From contig JABJDB010000070.1 of assembly GCA_018668425.1 (NCBI GenBank), forward strand, positions 1 to 40,700: a DNA stretch of 40,700 nt. Reading direction: 5' to 3'. Both the position numbers and the translations under genes were made by a program. The first letter of the stretch is position 1, and the number at the start of each line of letters is the position of its first letter. Source of the stretch: Nitrososphaerota archaeon. Lineage in GTDB: Archaea > Thermoproteota > Nitrososphaeria > Nitrososphaerales > Nitrosopumilaceae. The notes beneath the pieces were generated by a model. That model did no database searches and was not told the origin of the DNA. It saw nothing but the letters and a program-made list of their open reading frames with translations. This document shows positions 37,384 through 40,700 of the stretch, one piece after another.

Positions 37384-38331
37384 TTATCCTATTCTTCCAT
37401 TAAAAACAACTTTCTCATCAGTTCCAGATGGAGTAGATCTGTCAATGTATCTAATTTCATATTTGTCACCAATGTGTATTGGTTTTCCATCCAACTCTCG
37501 AGGTATTTTGATTTTTACTTCAAAGGTACTAGTGTTAGGTCCTGTTTCAATTAGTGAGCCAGAATTTGCATTAAATCTTGGATTTGCAAGAGTAGTCCTA
37601 ATTCCGCCATCACCCCTGTATTCAAAAGAGCTAAGCGGAATTTTATCCTCATCTCTAGAATCTCTGTTTGCATCAGGTTCGTAAATTCTAAATATGAATT
37701 CATGACCAATTCTAGAACCACCACCAGAAGTTCCTACTTTGGCAAATGTTTTTGTCAATTCAACGGATTTTGTTAAAACTCTTTTTTCACCTGCAGCATC
37801 TGATGCATCCAAATATCTTATCAAAACAACATCATCTTGATTTAACGGTACACCATTAATTGTATCAGGTAACTCCAATTTAGCAAAAAATCTGCCAGTA
37901 TCAAACCCTGTTTCAATCATATTTTCAGGTCCATCAATTGGAACACCGTTAACTGTTATCTCAAATAACCCATTTGCAGAAACAGTTTCTACTGCATTAT
38001 GTGCTAAATTCAAATCATGATCAGAAATGTAAAAATTAACTACAGACATACTTGATGCAGGAACTGTTTCAATCTCTTTTTCTGATTTTACAAATTTTTT
38101 GATCATCGTGGTCCACCCCTTATCTTCTAACTTTTCAGCAGTGAGTGGTTTTACACATGCAGAAATACCTGAAGGCCTCAACATCAAAACAAATCCTTCA
38201 TTACAAGTGACTTTTTCAGGAGAGACACCTAGTTTGATTTGTTTTCTTGGAGAATCCAAATCAGCAAAAGATAGAGGGGTCAACACTAGGAAAAAAACAC
38301 TACAGACAAGTAGAATTTGAAAAAATATCAT
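37384..38331 (-). CDS. Secreted protein with two tandem beta-sandwich/Ig-like repeats
   Basis: Signal peptide; repeats ...MIETGFDTGRFFAKLELPDTINGVPLNQDDVVLIRYLDASDAAGEKR and ...LIETGPNTSTFEVKIKIPRELDGKPIHIGDKYEIRYIDRSTPSGTDEK. Confidence 0.8.
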   Translation of the reverse strand: MIFFQILLVCSVFFLVLTPLSFADLDSPRKQIKLGVSPEKVTCNEGFVLMLRPSGISACVKPLTAEKLEDKGWTTMIKKFVKSEKEIETVPASSMSVVNFYISDHDLNLAHNAVETVSANGLFEITVNGVPIDGPENMIETGFDTGRFFAKLELPDTINGVPLNQDDVVLIRYLDASDAAGEKRVLTKSVELTKTFAKVGTSGGGSRIGHEFIFRIYEPDANRDSRDEDKIPLSSFEYRGDGGIRTTLANPRFNANSGSLIETGPNTSTFEVKIKIPRELDGKPIHIGDKYEIRYIDRSTPSGTDEKVVFNGRIG

Positions 38332-38388
38332 TAATTATTTTTGAATTGGTTTACATAAATAATTTAATGAACCATTTTTGAGCAGGAT

Positions 38389-39075
38389 TTAAGAATCATG
38401 AAGTGTTTTTTGATTTGATTTTTTGAGATGTTTGCTTTTTGTATCTAGAACCTTTTTGATTTTCTTGGCCCTTGCCTCACCCAATCCTTCAACTTTGGAT
38501 AATTCTGCAGTAGTTGCAGTGAATACTTTGAGAGGTGTTCCAAATTTTTCAAGCATCCGTACTGCAAATTTTTCTCCAACTCCAGGCAAGCTGCAAAGAG
38601 AGGATAATTGTTGTCTCTCCAAGTCAGGTGATTTTTTTATTTTTTTCAAGAACGGTCCTTTTGATGCATCTTTTCTAGAACACATTGATACCAATAATTT
38701 TGCAGTATGTGCAGCACTCGGAGTTGGAATTACAGGAATTTTAAAATCTAAAACTACAGTAGAGATGGCTCCATAAAATATCAAAGGGTTATCAGTGATT
38801 TCTTCAACCTCATCCACATTTCCTTCTATCAAGATAACAGGGTGCTCAAAATGTTCTTTGAGTCTAGTGCATTGATCAAATAATCGTCCATCAAAAACTG
38901 ATGCCAACAAATCACGAATGCTCTTTCGCTCAACAATAGTTTCAGGAGCTACGATGTAATCTCCAATAGGTAGAGTTTTCATTTCAACGTTTAATCCAAC
39001 TGATTTTAGTAAATCAGGAATGCCACTTTTTTTTTCTCTATCATCTACAACAATTCTAAGATTTTTTAAATTCAC
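38389..39075 (-). CDS. xpf: XPF/ERCC4-type structure-specific nuclease (short archaeal form, no helicase domain)
   Basis: VDDREKKSGIPDLLKSVGLNVEMKTLPIGDYIVAPETIVERKSIRDLLASVFDGRLFDQ (ERKxxxD) and C-terminal HhH2 SLCSLPGVGEKFAVRMLEKFG. Confidence 0.94.
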   Translation of the reverse strand: MNLKNLRIVVDDREKKSGIPDLLKSVGLNVEMKTLPIGDYIVAPETIVERKSIRDLLASVFDGRLFDQCTRLKEHFEHPVILIEGNVDEVEEITDNPLIFYGAISTVVLDFKIPVIPTPSAAHTAKLLVSMCSRKDASKGPFLKKIKKSPDLERQQLSSLCSLPGVGEKFAVRMLEKFGTPLKVFTATTAELSKVEGLGEARAKKIKKVLDTKSKHLKKSNQKTLHDS

Positions 39076-39129
39076 TAGAATGTCATTCTAAAGATTTCTT
39101 AATATCTTGTAGGGTATTGGTAAGAGAGA

Positions 39130-39525
39130 TTATTTTCGAGGATTGTCTTCTGCTGGAGGTGTAGGGTTACCAGCAGCTCCGCCTTTCATCATTTCAGTAA
39201 TTTTTGCTTCTTGTTCTTTTAGAGTATCTTTAACACGAGTCTCTTGTTTTTCCAAAACTGTAGCACGTGTTTTTGCCATCTCGATTTTTTCTTCTAATTC
39301 ATCAACTGATTCTTTTTTAGAAGATTTGATTAGAACTGTTCCTGCTTGTTTGAATACAGCATCAGTATCTCCAATTTTCTTTAATTCCTCAAGGGCTTTG
39401 GCTGATTCTGCTTTTTCAATTTCCAAGTGTTGTTTTTGAGTCATGATTGATTGTAAACTCTGTTGAGTTTGTTGTAGTTTCATGATTTGTTCTTGAAGCC
39501 ATGGTGGCATTTGAGGTGATGACAT
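39130..39525 (-). CDS. pfdB: Prefoldin beta subunit
   Basis: Coiled-coil prefoldin layout PPWLQEQIMKLQQTQQSLQSIMTQKQHLEIEKAESAKALEELKKIGDTDAVFKQAGTVLIKSSK. Confidence 0.92.
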   Translation of the reverse strand: MSSPQMPPWLQEQIMKLQQTQQSLQSIMTQKQHLEIEKAESAKALEELKKIGDTDAVFKQAGTVLIKSSKKESVDELEEKIEMAKTRATVLEKQETRVKDTLKEQEAKITEMMKGGAAGNPTPPAEDNPRK

Positions 39526-39548
39526 AATTAATCAAAAATTGAATTTCA

Positions 39549-39794
39549 TTATATCTTTACCGATTCAATTGAATCATGACTAGCTTGAATTAATCTTAAA
39601 GTAGAATTAAGATTTGCCCTCAAGTGAGTTATTTGATCAGATTCAACAGATATGGTTAATTTTTTATCAAATTTGATTTCAGTCCTTACAGGATTTTCAG
39701 GATAAAATTCATTATCAGTATTAACTGAATCAAAAATTGCTTTTGTGTTTTCTTTAGCATCTAGTATAATTTTTGCACTATAATTTAATGTCAT
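39549..39794 (-). CDS. pcc1: KEOPS complex subunit Pcc1-like
   Basis: 81 aa; ITHLRANLNSTLRLIQASHDSIE is typical for Pcc1; between rpl37ae and pfdB. Confidence 0.82.
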   Translation of the reverse strand: MTLNYSAKIILDAKENTKAIFDSVNTDNEFYPENPVRTEIKFDKKLTISVESDQITHLRANLNSTLRLIQASHDSIESVKI

Positions 39795-39987
39795 AAGCAG
39801 TTCCAGCTACTTTATAGCTGCATTTCTTACAAGACCAAATACCAACAGCATCTCTGCCAAATGTTTTAGAACCACATTCAGGACAAATTCTTTCTTGTTT
39901 TAATTGAAAATGAATTTTTGTCCAGTTTTTTCTAATTTTAATTCCGTGTCCGGCACCCAATCCTTTTAGTGATTTTACTTTTGCCAT
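39778..39987 (-). CDS. rpl37ae: 50S ribosomal protein L37Ae
   Basis: CPECGSKTFGRDAVGIWSCKKCSYKVAGTAYDI zinc ribbon. Confidence 0.93.
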   Translation of the reverse strand: MAKVKSLKGLGAGHGIKIRKNWTKIHFQLKQERICPECGSKTFGRDAVGIWSCKKCSYKVAGTAYDIKL

Positions 39988-39988
39988 T

Positions 39989-40700
39989 TTACTTACTTGC
40001 CTCTGCTGCAGATTTTAATTTTTCTCTGATTTGTGCTCCAATTTTAACTGAGGTTTCGCCACATTTGACAATCTCATCTAAAGTAAAGCCATCACTTCCG
40101 CCTTTTTGTAAAGCACAAATGTTTCCATCAGAATCAGTAGTAATTGTAACTCTAGCATCCATACTAGCCCATTCATCACCGTTTGGATCAACTATAATGT
40201 GATTTCCAATTTTGCCCATGGTAACTGATACTGGAATTGTTGTAATTGGTAATGGAGATTCTTCGTCTTCAGATTTTACTACTTGTTCATCAACCCAATT
40301 CCATTTTGGAGTTTTTGTTGTAAGTAATGCAGCAGTTGCAGCATAAGAACATGCATCAAACAAATTACCATCATAATCAATTGAGACAATATCAGCAAAT
40401 ACACCAACTACAGATTTGTCTTTTTCAATAACTAATTGTGAAACATCAACCATATGACTTTCTCTTATTCCTCTATCAACAACTCTTGCCAATTCAATAA
40501 CAGGAGCTTGTGGTGGTCCAGTTTCAACAGTAGAATGTGAAAGGGGTAATAGTTCAGCAGTACACATGAAAATTCCTTTGTCACCCACATCTGGGAAAGG
40601 TCTGTCTGGTTGAATTTTTACTCCACATAAAACTTCGGTATCACCAAGTCTTAATTTTGCTGAACCGTTTGCTTTAGGAATTGCGTTAATTTCAATTGAA
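39989..40700 (-). CDS. rrp42: Exosome complex subunit Rrp42 (partial; 5' end beyond window end)
   Basis: RNase PH fold ELARVVDRGIRESHMVDVSQLVIEKDKSVVGVFADIVSIDYDGNLFDACSYAATAALLTTKTP. The frame stays open past the track start 40588: SIEINAIPKANGSAKLRLGDTEVLCGVKIQPDRPFPDVGDKGIF. Confidence 0.93.
   Translation of the reverse strand, partial: SIEINAIPKANGSAKLRLGDTEVLCGVKIQPDRPFPDVGDKGIFMCTAELLPLSHSTVETGPPQAPVIELARVVDRGIRESHMVDVSQLVIEKDKSVVGVFADIVSIDYDGNLFDACSYAATAALLTTKTPKWNWVDEQVVKSEDEESPLPITTIPVSVTMGKIGNHIIVDPNGDEWASMDARVTITTDSDGNICALQKGGSDGFTLDEIVKCGETSVKIGAQIREKLKSAAEASK

Noticed and set aside
38423-38776. 117-aa plus-strand ORF
   Set aside because: Antisense to the XPF-type nuclease; no domain features.
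39143-39439. 98-aa plus-strand ORF
   Set aside because: Antisense to prefoldin beta; Ser/Phe-rich shadow frame.

Overview
This 40.7 kb AT-rich archaeal window has the gene content and style of marine ammonia-oxidising Thaumarchaeota (Nitrosopumilus/Nitrosarchaeum-like). That assignment is inferred from protein families, not from a search. Housekeeping blocks are: partial sufB; hemL-hemC-cobA-hemD; endA; rpl10e; nadK-nob1; an XPF-type nuclease; pfdB-pcc1-rpl37ae-rrp42 (rrp42 is cut by the window end); tRNA-Glu(CTC); and tRNA-Gly(GCC) with an encoded CCA. Transport and regulation blocks are: a divergent arsR / arsC-aquaporin locus, an SbtA-like bicarbonate transporter overlapping a PII-like (SbtB-like) gene, PiT with a DUF47 protein, an ABC-2 exporter, and a CPA2 antiporter. 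There are several large secreted proteins: a three-repeat Cys-pair protein, an NHL/RTX-like protein, a COG4880-like beta-propeller, a twin WW-repeat protein and a tandem Ig-like protein. The most interesting items are: (i) a 210-aa membrane protein resembling the Pyr4/PaxB transmembrane terpene cyclases, with both acidic signature positions kept; (ii) the ars locus with an aquaporin in the efflux position; (iii) the SbtA + PII pair in a probable bicarbonate-fixing archaeon; (iv) four small Cys-rich ORFs missing from the supplied ORF track, including a 47-aa metallothionein-like ORF with 9 Cys and a 35-aa C2H2-like ORF; (v) a DUF4242-like sensor fused to a histidine kinase; (vi) a membrane-anchored HTH regulator divergent from a secreted beta-propeller. 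I saw no CRISPR array, rRNA, transposase or prophage.
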